NCBI RefSeq assembly: GCF_000330705.1 | Contig: NZ_ANAM01000001.1 | Coordinates: forward strand, 434,001 to 498,000 | DNA length: 64,000 nucleotides | Direction: 5' to 3' | DNA from: Salinicoccus carnicancri Crm | GTDB lineage: Bacteria; Bacillota; Bacilli; Staphylococcales; Salinicoccaceae | Shown here: positions 9,480-16,769 of the stretch, piece after piece | Numbering within the stretch: position 1 is the stretch's first letter | How the letters are laid out: each line of letters starts with the position of its first letter | Translations under genes and position numbers: made by a program | Notes under the pieces: generated by a model | The model's input: the letters and a program-made list of their open reading frames with translations, nothing else | Database searches by the model: none | Told to the model about the DNA's origin: nothing

Positions 9480-9643
9480 TGGAGGTGACTACAATTGGGA
9501 AGGCGAATTTGAAAGCTGATATGCAGAATCAAGTGTTGATGCGCAATATTGACAGCAGGAAAGAAGTCAGAGTAGAAAGCGCTTTTATGGAAAATTGTAG
9601 TCAAAATTACCGGAGGTGAATCCCTTTATATAAAGGGAACTAA
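9480..9643 (+). promoter_or_regulatory. Structured 5' leader of the CNNM transporter gene, candidate cis-regulatory RNA
   Basis: The 252-base gap between the upstream terminator and the CNNM gene carries an apparent structured leader. TGACTACAATT at 9486-9496 is perfectly complementary to 9593-9603, giving an 11-bp closing helix. Inside, ATCAA (9528-9532) and TTGAT (9536-9540) can form a hairpin. A first GGAGGTGA at 9481-9488 is repeated at 9612-9619, the real ribosome site of the gene, which is followed by the perfect hairpin CCCTTTATATAAAGGG at 9622-9637. It does not match the conserved sequences I know for M-box, yybP-ykoY or ydaO riboswitches. A possible -10 (TAGAAT) lies at 9451-9456. 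Function is inferred. Confidence 0.5.
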
Positions 9644-10984
9644 TTGGACATATCCACTTTAATAAATTTAGTATTATTTACATTGCTCATACTGCTTACA
9701 ATGCTCTTTGTAGGCTCTGAGTTTTCATTGGTAAAGTCAAGGAAGTCACGCATAGACCACCTTGTGGAGGAAGGGAGCAGGCCGGCAAAGCGTGTGCAGG
9801 GTATGACCGCAAAGCTGGACTACTACCTGTCCGCCTGCCAGCTCGGAATCACAGTGACAGCCCTTGGACTCGGGTGGATCGGTGAATCGACATTCGAAGT
9901 CATTCTGCATCCCCTGTTTTCGTTCTTCGGCCTGCCCCAGGAACTCAATACAGTGTTCACTGTAGCGGCTGCATTTTTCATCGTGACATTCATACACGTC
10001 GTCGTCGGTGAACTTGCGCCGAAGACCGTCGCCATACAGTATGCAGAAAAGATGGCCATGGCATTTTCAGGGCCGCTGTATTTCTTCGGTGTCATCATGA
10101 AGCCGCTCATCTGGTCCATGAACGGTACATCCAGACTGCTGCTCAGGATCATCGGCTTCAAAGACGTACCGACAGAACAGGCCCACTCGGAAGATGAACT
10201 CAAGATCATCATGACCCAGAGCTATCAGAGCGGGGAAATCAACCAGACGGAACTGGCATACATGCAGAACATCTTCTCATTCGACGAAAGGCTTGCCAAA
10301 GACATCATGGTGCCTAGAACACAGATGATCACCCTGACAGATCCGGTGAATATCGATGACGTCCTGGAAACCGTCAAGGAGCATAACTTCACAAGGTACC
10401 CCGTTGCAGATTCAACCGGCGACAAAGACCAGATTCTCGGATTCATCAACGTAAGAGAGTTCCTTACCAACCACGTATCCGATGAAGACGTCACACCGGA
10501 AGAATACATGCACGAACTGCCACTCATAACAGAAGTGTCACGCATCAGCGATGCACTCGTCAAAATGCAGAGAGAGCGCGTCCATATCGCACTCATCATA
10601 GATGAATACGGCGGCACGGCAGGCATGATAACGATGGAGGACATCCTCGAGGAGATCGTCGGCGAAATCCGGGATGAGTTCGATGAAGACGAAGAACCCG
10701 AATTGGTCAAAGTCGAAGATAACATCTACCACATCAACGGCCGCGTGCTGCTCGATGACCTGGAAGAAAAATTCGACATCACATTCGACAAGAGCGAGGA
10801 CATCGATACGATCGGCGGCTGGATACAGAGCATCAACACAGACATCGAAGTCGACGACTATGTAAACACAGAAAACGACAAGTGGATCGTGCTTGATATG
10901 GAAAACCACCTCATCAAGCAGGTCGCATTGCTGAAAGACCATAACCGGGATAACCCGGACGATGAAGACGAGAACGGAGAATAA
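9644..10984 (+). CDS. CNNM/CorC-type (HlyC/MpfA-like) magnesium exporter
   Basis: Membrane protein of the DUF21-CBS-CorC family. The staphylococcal member MpfA is needed for magnesium tolerance and acts as a Mg2+ exporter. An N-terminal DUF21 domain with about four hydrophobic segments covers residues 1-180. A CBS pair follows from about 200 to 330, beginning with DIMVPRTQMI and including YGGTAGMITMEDILEEIVG. The acidic CorC/HlyC domain is C-terminal. The start is TTG at 9644, chosen because MDISTLINLVLFTLLILLTM matches the family N-terminus and no other start fits. The ribosome site is unusually far away, with a hairpin between. Confidence 0.9.
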   Translation: MDISTLINLVLFTLLILLTMLFVGSEFSLVKSRKSRIDHLVEEGSRPAKRVQGMTAKLDYYLSACQLGITVTALGLGWIGESTFEVILHPLFSFFGLPQELNTVFTVAAAFFIVTFIHVVVGELAPKTVAIQYAEKMAMAFSGPLYFFGVIMKPLIWSMNGTSRLLLRIIGFKDVPTEQAHSEDELKIIMTQSYQSGEINQTELAYMQNIFSFDERLAKDIMVPRTQMITLTDPVNIDDVLETVKEHNFTRYPVADSTGDKDQILGFINVREFLTNHVSDEDVTPEEYMHELPLITEVSRISDALVKMQRERVHIALIIDEYGGTAGMITMEDILEEIVGEIRDEFDEDEEPELVKVEDNIYHINGRVLLDDLEEKFDITFDKSEDIDTIGGWIQSINTDIEVDDYVNTENDKWIVLDMENHLIKQVALLKDHNRDNPDDEDENGE

Positions 10985-10989
10985 GATGA

Positions 10990-11027
10990 AAAACGAGTTG
11001 CGGATCATTTTCCGCAACTCGTTTTTT
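10990..11027. terminator. Intrinsic terminator between convergent genes
   Basis: AAACGAGTTGCGG and CCGCAACTCGTTT arms with a T tail. It overlaps the stop codon of the convergent restriction gene by two bases. A strong T tract is present only in the plus direction, with an A tract on the other side. Confidence 0.85.
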
Positions 11028-13899
11028 AGTGGGTATGTGCCTCGAGGTATCTGTAGATATCATAATCCAGAGCATGCTCCATCATCATGTTCATGGTGAC
11101 CACGGGCTTGAGGCCGTTCATCGTTGTCTCTTCAACGGTTTCATAGTCGATCTCCGCTTTTCCAAGATAGTAGAAATCTTTTCCGTCGTCATCATCCTTT
11201 TTGACGAAGATATAGATCGGGAGCCCATGTTCCCGATGGTCATCCAAAATATCCCTGATCTCTTTGGAATCCAACCTTCGATTGCTCCGTGTAAACCATC
11301 TCAGCGTATGCTGGTCGAGGAACTGATCCTCATATTTTATCGTCTCTTCGATTTCATCGTCTTTATGGTAGGTGATGAAGATGGGGCAAGTCCCATGCTT
11401 ATACTTATAACCGTACATGGTGGACGCTTCATCCTTGTCCCAGTTCAGTAGACGGCAGGCATCCTTCCGGCCATATTTACTGTTCAATGAGAGTTCCTCT
11501 GACTGATCATAGTCCTCCGAGTTGAGCAGCGCCAGCTGGAGCACATCTTCAACCTGTTTCTTCATGATGTCCTCTTCCAACATTTCAGAAAATTCAGGGG
11601 TGAGGTAAAGCGTCCCATCATCCACATCCACAAGTGGATAGCCGTATTTGTCCTGCTCCTGCTTTTTGAAGAATCGATGGGTCAGGACACCTATGATTGA
11701 TTTCATTGTCAAGTCTGTCATGTGGTAGCCTGCCTTGGCCATCTTCAGTTGGAATTCCCGTACATTGACCGGACCTTGCATCGCTTCAAATATCAACAGT
11801 GTTTCCTGGACCCGTTTACCTTCGGATATTTCCTGGGAAATGAATGTCAGTATACGATGATGGCTGTCGGGTATGGTAACGTCGACCTCTTTCATCTTCT
11901 GGAGGAATTCGATGTAGTGATTGAATTTGCTGAAGATGATGAGCGGGTCCATCGTATCTTTGTCCCTTTTGAAGTCTGTCAGGTTTGGACGGTGGCCGAT
12001 CTTATTTTTCAAATAGACATACATCTCGCGCATGAACTTCTGGGAATTCAAGGTGGAGGTGTTGATCGATCTATAGATCTTCTCTTTGGCAATCTTTTCG
12101 AAGTTGATTGTTGAAACCCCGGATATCGGATTACGTGCATTGATCGCTTTTCTGAGCCGGTCTTTGTCGTAGGATTTATCACCTGTGAGTGCGATCGGTA
12201 TCATGTAGTTGTTCTTATAGTTGCCGATGAAATCTATGACAGTCAGATAATCTTTATGTTCATGCTTCCTGAGTCCGCGTCCTAGCTGTTGGACGAATAT
12301 GATGCTGGACTGTGTCTGTCTCAGCATGACAACTTGGTTGATCGAAGGGATATCAACCCCTTCGTTGAATATATCCACCGTGATGATATAATCCAGCTGA
12401 TTGGACTCGAGTCTTCGGACAGCTTTGCGTCGTTCCTCTTGCGAATTCTTTCCGGTAAGGGGGATGGTCCTGTAGCCACGTGCATTCAGCATATGGCTCA
12501 TTTCAGCAGCTTCCTGCCTGTTGGAGACGAACATGAGCCCACGGCGCTCTTCTCCGGATTGGCCGTAGTATTCGATTTTTTCTGTGATGTGATCGATGCG
12601 TTCGCCATTTACCAGTTGGGAAAGTGATGCAGTTTCATCGATTGTGATTCCGTCCTGTTCAAAGTCTGTGACACCGAAGTAGTGGAATGGTGAGAGTATC
12701 TCCTCTTCGAGTGCCTGCTGCAGCCTGATTTCATAGGCGATGTTATAGTCGAATAAAGAGAATATATCCATATCATCAGTCCTCTCGGGAGTGGCGGTCA
12801 TTCCCAGGAGGAAACCGGGGCGCAGGTAATCGATGATATCCTTGTATGTAGCAGCACCGGAGCGATGTGCTTCATCGATGATGATGTAGTCAAAATCACT
12901 CGGATTGAACTGTTTCAGATTATGTTCCTTTGAAAGCGTCTGTACCGTTGCGAAAAGATATTTGGCATCGGTGTCCTTCTGATTCCCACTATAGATGCCA
13001 AAAGCGGAAGATGGTTCGTCGATCAGGGAAGAGAAATCCTTCCTGGATTTATCCAGTATCTGCTCTCGGTGGGCGAGGAACAGCATCCTTTTCGGCTTGT
13101 ACTGTTTTACATCGAAAGCTGAAAGGTAGGTCTTTCCTGTCCCTGTCGCTGAGATGACAAGCCCCTTGTTTTCATTTGCCTCCCGCAGGTTCCTGAGCTG
13201 CGTCAGGGCTTCCTTTTGCATCAGGTTCGGCTCGATCCTGTCTTTGATGATGGATTTATATTCATATTTGGACTGGTCTTCAATAATCTGGATGATCTTC
13301 CGGCGCTCCGGTTCTTCTTCGTAGTCCGCCTCGTACTTTTCAATCCATGACTCATCCACAGGGGAGGCATCGTCCCAAAGTGCTTCGAAATTCTCATTGA
13401 AATGATTGATGACTTCCCCGTTTTCCAGGCTGGTGAGTTTCAGATTATACTCATAATTTTTCTTCAGGGCAGTGTCAGTCAGGTTGGAGCTGCCGATGAA
13501 CATCGCACTGTATTTTCTGTTGTTGAATATGTAACCTTTCGCATGGAAACCTTCCTGGTCTGTCACTTTCACATCGACATTCTTCAGTTTAATGAGTTCC
13601 CGGAAGACTTTGGGCTTGTTGAAGTTTAAATAGGTGGAAGTCACTATCCGTCCCCTGACATTCCTCCTGCCAAGTTCGTACAGTGTTGACTTCAAAGTGG
13701 CAAGCCCGCCTTCAGTGATGAAAGCGACAGAGATGATGAAGGAATCACATATTTCCATTTCATCGAGGATCGGGGAAAGGATATTTTCTTCATTGGAGTT
13801 GATGATCAGCTTGGGAGGGTGATGTGACACCTTGTTGGTGTTCCTGTCCAAAAACCCTCTTTCATACGCATTCAAAAGATTGTCCGGATTCACTTGCAT
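11026..13899 (-). CDS. SauUSI-like type IV restriction enzyme (PLD nuclease - helicase - DUF3427)
   Basis: A 957-residue protein with the same domain order and near-identical length as S. aureus SauUSI, which cuts DNA carrying 5-methyl- or 5-hydroxymethylcytosine. A phospholipase-D nuclease domain occupies residues about 30-160, with FHAKGYIF (His119, Lys121) and FIGSSNLTD. A superfamily 2 ATPase follows, with SATGTGKT near 251, IIDEAHRS near 342, GMTATPER, and the arginine-finger block QQLGRGLRK. A long C-terminal DUF3427-type region recognises the modified base in SauUSI. No methylase or specificity gene is nearby, which fits a type IV enzyme. It stands alone between core genes, so it is either an old acquisition or a one-gene defence unit. 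Confidence 0.87.
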   Translation of the reverse strand: MQVNPDNLLNAYERGFLDRNTNKVSHHPPKLIINSNEENILSPILDEMEICDSFIISVAFITEGGLATLKSTLYELGRRNVRGRIVTSTYLNFNKPKVFRELIKLKNVDVKVTDQEGFHAKGYIFNNRKYSAMFIGSSNLTDTALKKNYEYNLKLTSLENGEVINHFNENFEALWDDASPVDESWIEKYEADYEEEPERRKIIQIIEDQSKYEYKSIIKDRIEPNLMQKEALTQLRNLREANENKGLVISATGTGKTYLSAFDVKQYKPKRMLFLAHREQILDKSRKDFSSLIDEPSSAFGIYSGNQKDTDAKYLFATVQTLSKEHNLKQFNPSDFDYIIIDEAHRSGAATYKDIIDYLRPGFLLGMTATPERTDDMDIFSLFDYNIAYEIRLQQALEEEILSPFHYFGVTDFEQDGITIDETASLSQLVNGERIDHITEKIEYYGQSGEERRGLMFVSNRQEAAEMSHMLNARGYRTIPLTGKNSQEERRKAVRRLESNQLDYIITVDIFNEGVDIPSINQVVMLRQTQSSIIFVQQLGRGLRKHEHKDYLTVIDFIGNYKNNYMIPIALTGDKSYDKDRLRKAINARNPISGVSTINFEKIAKEKIYRSINTSTLNSQKFMREMYVYLKNKIGHRPNLTDFKRDKDTMDPLIIFSKFNHYIEFLQKMKEVDVTIPDSHHRILTFISQEISEGKRVQETLLIFEAMQGPVNVREFQLKMAKAGYHMTDLTMKSIIGVLTHRFFKKQEQDKYGYPLVDVDDGTLYLTPEFSEMLEEDIMKKQVEDVLQLALLNSEDYDQSEELSLNSKYGRKDACRLLNWDKDEASTMYGYKYKHGTCPIFITYHKDDEIEETIKYEDQFLDQHTLRWFTRSNRRLDSKEIRDILDDHREHGLPIYIFVKKDDDDGKDFYYLGKAEIDYETVEETTMNGLKPVVTMNMMMEHALDYDIYRYLEAHTH

Positions 13900-14047
13900 C
13901 TAAACGCCCACTTTCTAAATGATGGTTATATCAATTATAAGTAAAGGGGATATCAATTTAAAGATCCGGCTACATATTCATGGAAATCTAGGCATCGGGA
14001 TGGATGAATATGGTAAAATATTACTAACAGGATAAGAGGTGGGAGAT

Positions 14048-14338
14048 GTGGGCATATTGGAATTTCTGGTCGCTACAATTCCGGTCGTGATGGTGTTTTC
14101 CATACCGTTGTATGCAATCAGCCGTACATTTAACCAGAAGGACAAGAAGCTTGAACTGAAGGAGCTTGAGGAGAAGAAAGAATTAGAGCGATTGAAACAG
14201 GAGAATTATATCCTGGAGAACAAACAGATGCAGATAGAACTGGATAAGCTGAAAAAGGAACGGGAAGAGCGTGCACTTTCAGATTCCAAAAAGGATCGTT
14301 GGCTGATTGAAGAAACCCGCAAAGAGGAACGTTTCTGA
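14048..14338 (+). CDS. Small membrane-anchored coiled-coil protein, unknown function
   Basis: I do not recognise this family. One N-terminal hydrophobic segment (about residues 3-24) is followed by a charged region of roughly 60 residues dominated by Lys, Glu and Leu in heptad-like spacing, predicted to be a coiled coil, and ending in LIEETRKEERF. The layout resembles PspB-like small membrane proteins, but I see no specific match. I chose GTG 14048 because the AAGAGGTG at 14034-14041 sits 6 bases upstream; a GTG at 14039 lies inside that site. It lies divergent from the restriction gene and is followed by its own terminator. Confidence 0.6.
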   Translation: MGILEFLVATIPVVMVFSIPLYAISRTFNQKDKKLELKELEEKKELERLKQENYILENKQMQIELDKLKKEREERALSDSKKDRWLIEETRKEERF

Positions 14339-14346
14339 ACAACAAA

Positions 14347-14384
14347 GAAATTCCCTCCGGGACTTTTGTCCCGGAGGGAATTCT
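14347..14384. terminator. Bidirectional terminator
   Basis: A long perfect hairpin with arms AATTCCCTCCGGGAC and GTCCCGGAGGGAATT lies between converging genes. Confidence 0.85.
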
Positions 14385-14393
14385 TCGTTCGTA

Positions 14394-14651
14394 CTATGCT
14401 TTGCTTCCGCCCATCGCTTTCATGATGAATGACACAATCAGAATCAGGATGATTGCACCAATCAGTCCGCCGATGATGCTTATGCCGCCGAGTGTCGGTC
14501 CGAAGCTGAGACCGAGGGCGTTTGCAATGGATGCGCCGACGAGTCCTGCGATAATGTTGCCGATGATGCCGAACGGTACATCTTTACCTAGAATAAGACC
14601 TGCGAGCCAACCGATGATACCGCCTACGATCAACGTTATAATCCAACCCAT
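14394..14651 (-). CDS. GlsB/YeaQ/YmgE family stress-response membrane protein
   Basis: A roughly 85-residue protein of the transglycosylase-associated family, made of three glycine-rich hydrophobic segments. It begins GWIITLIVGGIIGWLAGLI and contains the family pattern FGIIGNIIAGLVGA. Family members are small inner-membrane proteins induced by stress; no enzymatic activity is established. I chose the ATG at 14651 because GGGAGGAATTGATA lies just upstream and homologues begin at this point. An upstream in-frame ATG would add 13 hydrophilic residues with no ribosome site. Confidence 0.85.
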   Translation of the reverse strand: MGWIITLIVGGIIGWLAGLILGKDVPFGIIGNIIAGLVGASIANALGLSFGPTLGGISIIGGLIGAIILILIVSFIMKAMGGSKA

Positions 14652-14752
14652 TATCAATTCCTCCCTGGTTAATAAAGAATGGATACTCATAAACTCCTGT
14701 TCTAGTAAATAAGTTCCCCCTTATCAAGAGGGATAAACTAAAAAGGGCGGAT

Positions 14753-15955
14753 TTATATGCCGGGTGCATTGGATTGTTCTTTGTTTAATCTGTTCATCAT
14801 GATGATGAACAGGATGAGGGACAGTGTGACGCTGAACGCGCTGGTGAAATAGATGGTGCTGTAGCCGAATGCTTCTGCGATGAATCCGTACATCATCGCC
14901 CCGAACCCGACGCCGAGGTCGAAGGCTGAGAAGTATGTGGCGTTTGCCATGCCGCGCCTGTTGTTCTCTGAACGGTTGACGGCCCATGCCTGCAGTGCGG
15001 GCTGTACGCACCCGAAGCCGAATCCGTAGAGTGCGGCTGCGATGAACAGGTATGCAGGGTTCGGCAGGAAACCGAGCATGATCATGGCGGCGATGATGGA
15101 CAGTGACCCCGGTACGAAGACGACGGCGATGCCGCGCCTGTCATAGAGCCTGCCGGCAAAGAGCCTTGAGAGCATCAGGAATGCTGCGTAGATTACGAAG
15201 TAGAACTGGATGTACTGTGAATCGAATCCTTTTTGGAACGTGTACACGGGGAGGAATGTGGCGATGCCCCCGAATGTGACGGTGATGAAGAACAGGAGGG
15301 ATGCCGCCGGCAGTGCCCGTTTTTCAACAATGTCGAAATGCGGGACATATGTGTCTTTGGTCTTCGGATCCTGTTCCGGTTTCTCCCCTTTTTTGTATCT
15401 GATGTTAAGTGCGAGCATGAGTGCGGTGAAACCGAGTATGCCGCAGATTGAAAAAAGCATCGTGAATGATATATGGTCTGTCAAAAAGAGTCCGAGGGCC
15501 GGACCGAAGGCGAGCGCGATATTACCGCTCAAACCGTAGTATCCCAGCCCCTCTCCGCGACGTTCTTTCGGCACCAGGTCCGTTGCGATCGTACCGGAGG
15601 ATGTGCTGGAAAGCCCCCAGCCGGCGCCCTGCATGATACGGACCAGCAGCAGGATGGCAATCGTGTAACTGGCCGCCAGCGAGAACATGGAGATGACGAA
15701 GATGACGAGGCCGGTCAGGAAGACGGGCGCCCGTCCTTTCGTATCGAGCATCTTGCCCGCCGTCGGTCGGATGAGGAGCGCAGAGAATGTGAATATGCCG
15801 ACGACGATGCCGATCCAGCGGTCGCTTGCACCGATTTCCTGGACGAACAAAGGCAGGGTCGGAAGCGTCATCTGAAACGCGGCAAAGATGAAGAAATTGG
15901 CGATGACGATGAGGGTGAAGTCCTTTGTCCATATTTTCTGTTTTGTTTCTGACAT
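14753..15955 (-). CDS. MFS transporter
   Basis: A 400-residue major facilitator superfamily protein with 12 predicted hydrophobic segments. MFS motifs appear as RPTAGKMLDTKGRAPV after helix 2 and RIMQGAGWGLSSTSSGTIA in the helix 4 region. The second half carries the related loop SRLFAGRLYDRRG. It resembles the drug/metabolite exporters of the YwoG/YfkF type found widely in Firmicutes, but the substrate cannot be inferred. It lies 101 bases upstream of the GlsB gene on the same strand, read first, with no clear terminator between, so they may be cotranscribed. Confidence 0.85.
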   Translation of the reverse strand: MSETKQKIWTKDFTLIVIANFFIFAAFQMTLPTLPLFVQEIGASDRWIGIVVGIFTFSALLIRPTAGKMLDTKGRAPVFLTGLVIFVISMFSLAASYTIAILLLVRIMQGAGWGLSSTSSGTIATDLVPKERRGEGLGYYGLSGNIALAFGPALGLFLTDHISFTMLFSICGILGFTALMLALNIRYKKGEKPEQDPKTKDTYVPHFDIVEKRALPAASLLFFITVTFGGIATFLPVYTFQKGFDSQYIQFYFVIYAAFLMLSRLFAGRLYDRRGIAVVFVPGSLSIIAAMIMLGFLPNPAYLFIAAALYGFGFGCVQPALQAWAVNRSENNRRGMANATYFSAFDLGVGFGAMMYGFIAEAFGYSTIYFTSAFSVTLSLILFIIMMNRLNKEQSNAPGI

Positions 15956-16151
15956 TAAATTTCAACCTTCTTCTTAAGATTTTATATATTCCGGAACATT
16001 TTATTTCGATTTCCGAAAAGGTGCTGCTATCCATTGTACAATACTGTAAATATTTTTTCATCCATCATAGGACTGATAGGGGACATATTTTTGCATGATG
16101 CCATTCTGTGGTAAAATGTAGAAAATAAAAGCAAAGGAAACCTGTGAAGCA

Positions 16152-16769
16152 ATGAATATTCTCATGATAGACAACCATGACTCGTTTACATACAATCTGG
16201 TCCACTATATGGAGGATAGCGCCTGGGATATTGAAGTGATCGTCACAAAACCGGAGGCGCTCCATGGGGGGATGATGGAGGAACTGGATATTTCAGGGAT
16301 CGTCATTTCGCCGGGGCCCTCCCATCCGGCGGACAGGCCGGAAGTGATTGATTTCATAAAGGATGCATGGGGTACTGTGCCGATCCTGGGAATATGCCTC
16401 GGCCATCAGATGATCTGGCACATGGCGGGCGGGACTGTCGGACGCGGTGCGCGTCCCGTCCACGGGCATATCTCGGCCGCTATCCATGACGGCGGGTGGA
16501 TGTTCGGGGATATTCCCTCGCCGTTCAATGTGACGCGCTACCATTCACTGGTGGCGGAGGGGGAAGTCCCGCCGGGCTTTGAGGTTTCCGCCTGGACCGG
16601 GGACGGTGTGGTGATGGCCATCCGCCATAAGGAATATGATATTGCCGGGCTCCAGTACCATCCGGAAGCGATCCTGTCCGAGCATGGCAAAAAGCAGCTG
16701 GAGTCATTCATCAGGACGGTAATGGAAGGTGGACATCATGTACGTACACACGAAATTCAAAAGAAATGA
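16152..16769 (+). CDS. pabA: Aminodeoxychorismate synthase glutamine amidotransferase PabA
   Basis: PabA is the class I glutamine amidotransferase that feeds ammonia to PabB for p-aminobenzoate and hence folate synthesis. The N-terminus MNILMIDNHDSFTYNLVHY is diagnostic for the PabA/TrpG group. The nucleophile lies in ILGICLGHQ and the triad His-Glu in QYHPEAIL. The neighbour is a PabB-PabC fusion rather than TrpE, so it is PabA rather than TrpG. The last 32 bases overlap pabBC. A weak promoter (TTGCAT at 16091, TAAAAT at 16112) lies upstream. Confidence 0.92.
   Translation: MNILMIDNHDSFTYNLVHYMEDSAWDIEVIVTKPEALHGGMMEELDISGIVISPGPSHPADRPEVIDFIKDAWGTVPILGICLGHQMIWHMAGGTVGRGARPVHGHISAAIHDGGWMFGDIPSPFNVTRYHSLVAEGEVPPGFEVSAWTGDGVVMAIRHKEYDIAGLQYHPEAILSEHGKKQLESFIRTVMEGGHHVRTHEIQKK

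Noticed and set aside
9470-9619. 49-codon reading frame in the leader of the CNNM gene
   Set aside because: ATG 9470 has no ribosome site. The GGAGGTGA at 9481 would serve a TTG at 9495 in another frame that stops after five codons. A regulatory mini-ORF is possible, but RNA pairing explains the region better.
9480-9643. M-box or yybP-ykoY riboswitch before the CNNM gene
   Set aside because: The conserved sequence blocks of these classes as I know them are not found; only the general idea of a structured leader is supported.
12289-12627. Plus-strand frames inside the restriction gene
   Set aside because: They lie opposite the helicase domain, lack ribosome sites and have no recognisable motifs.
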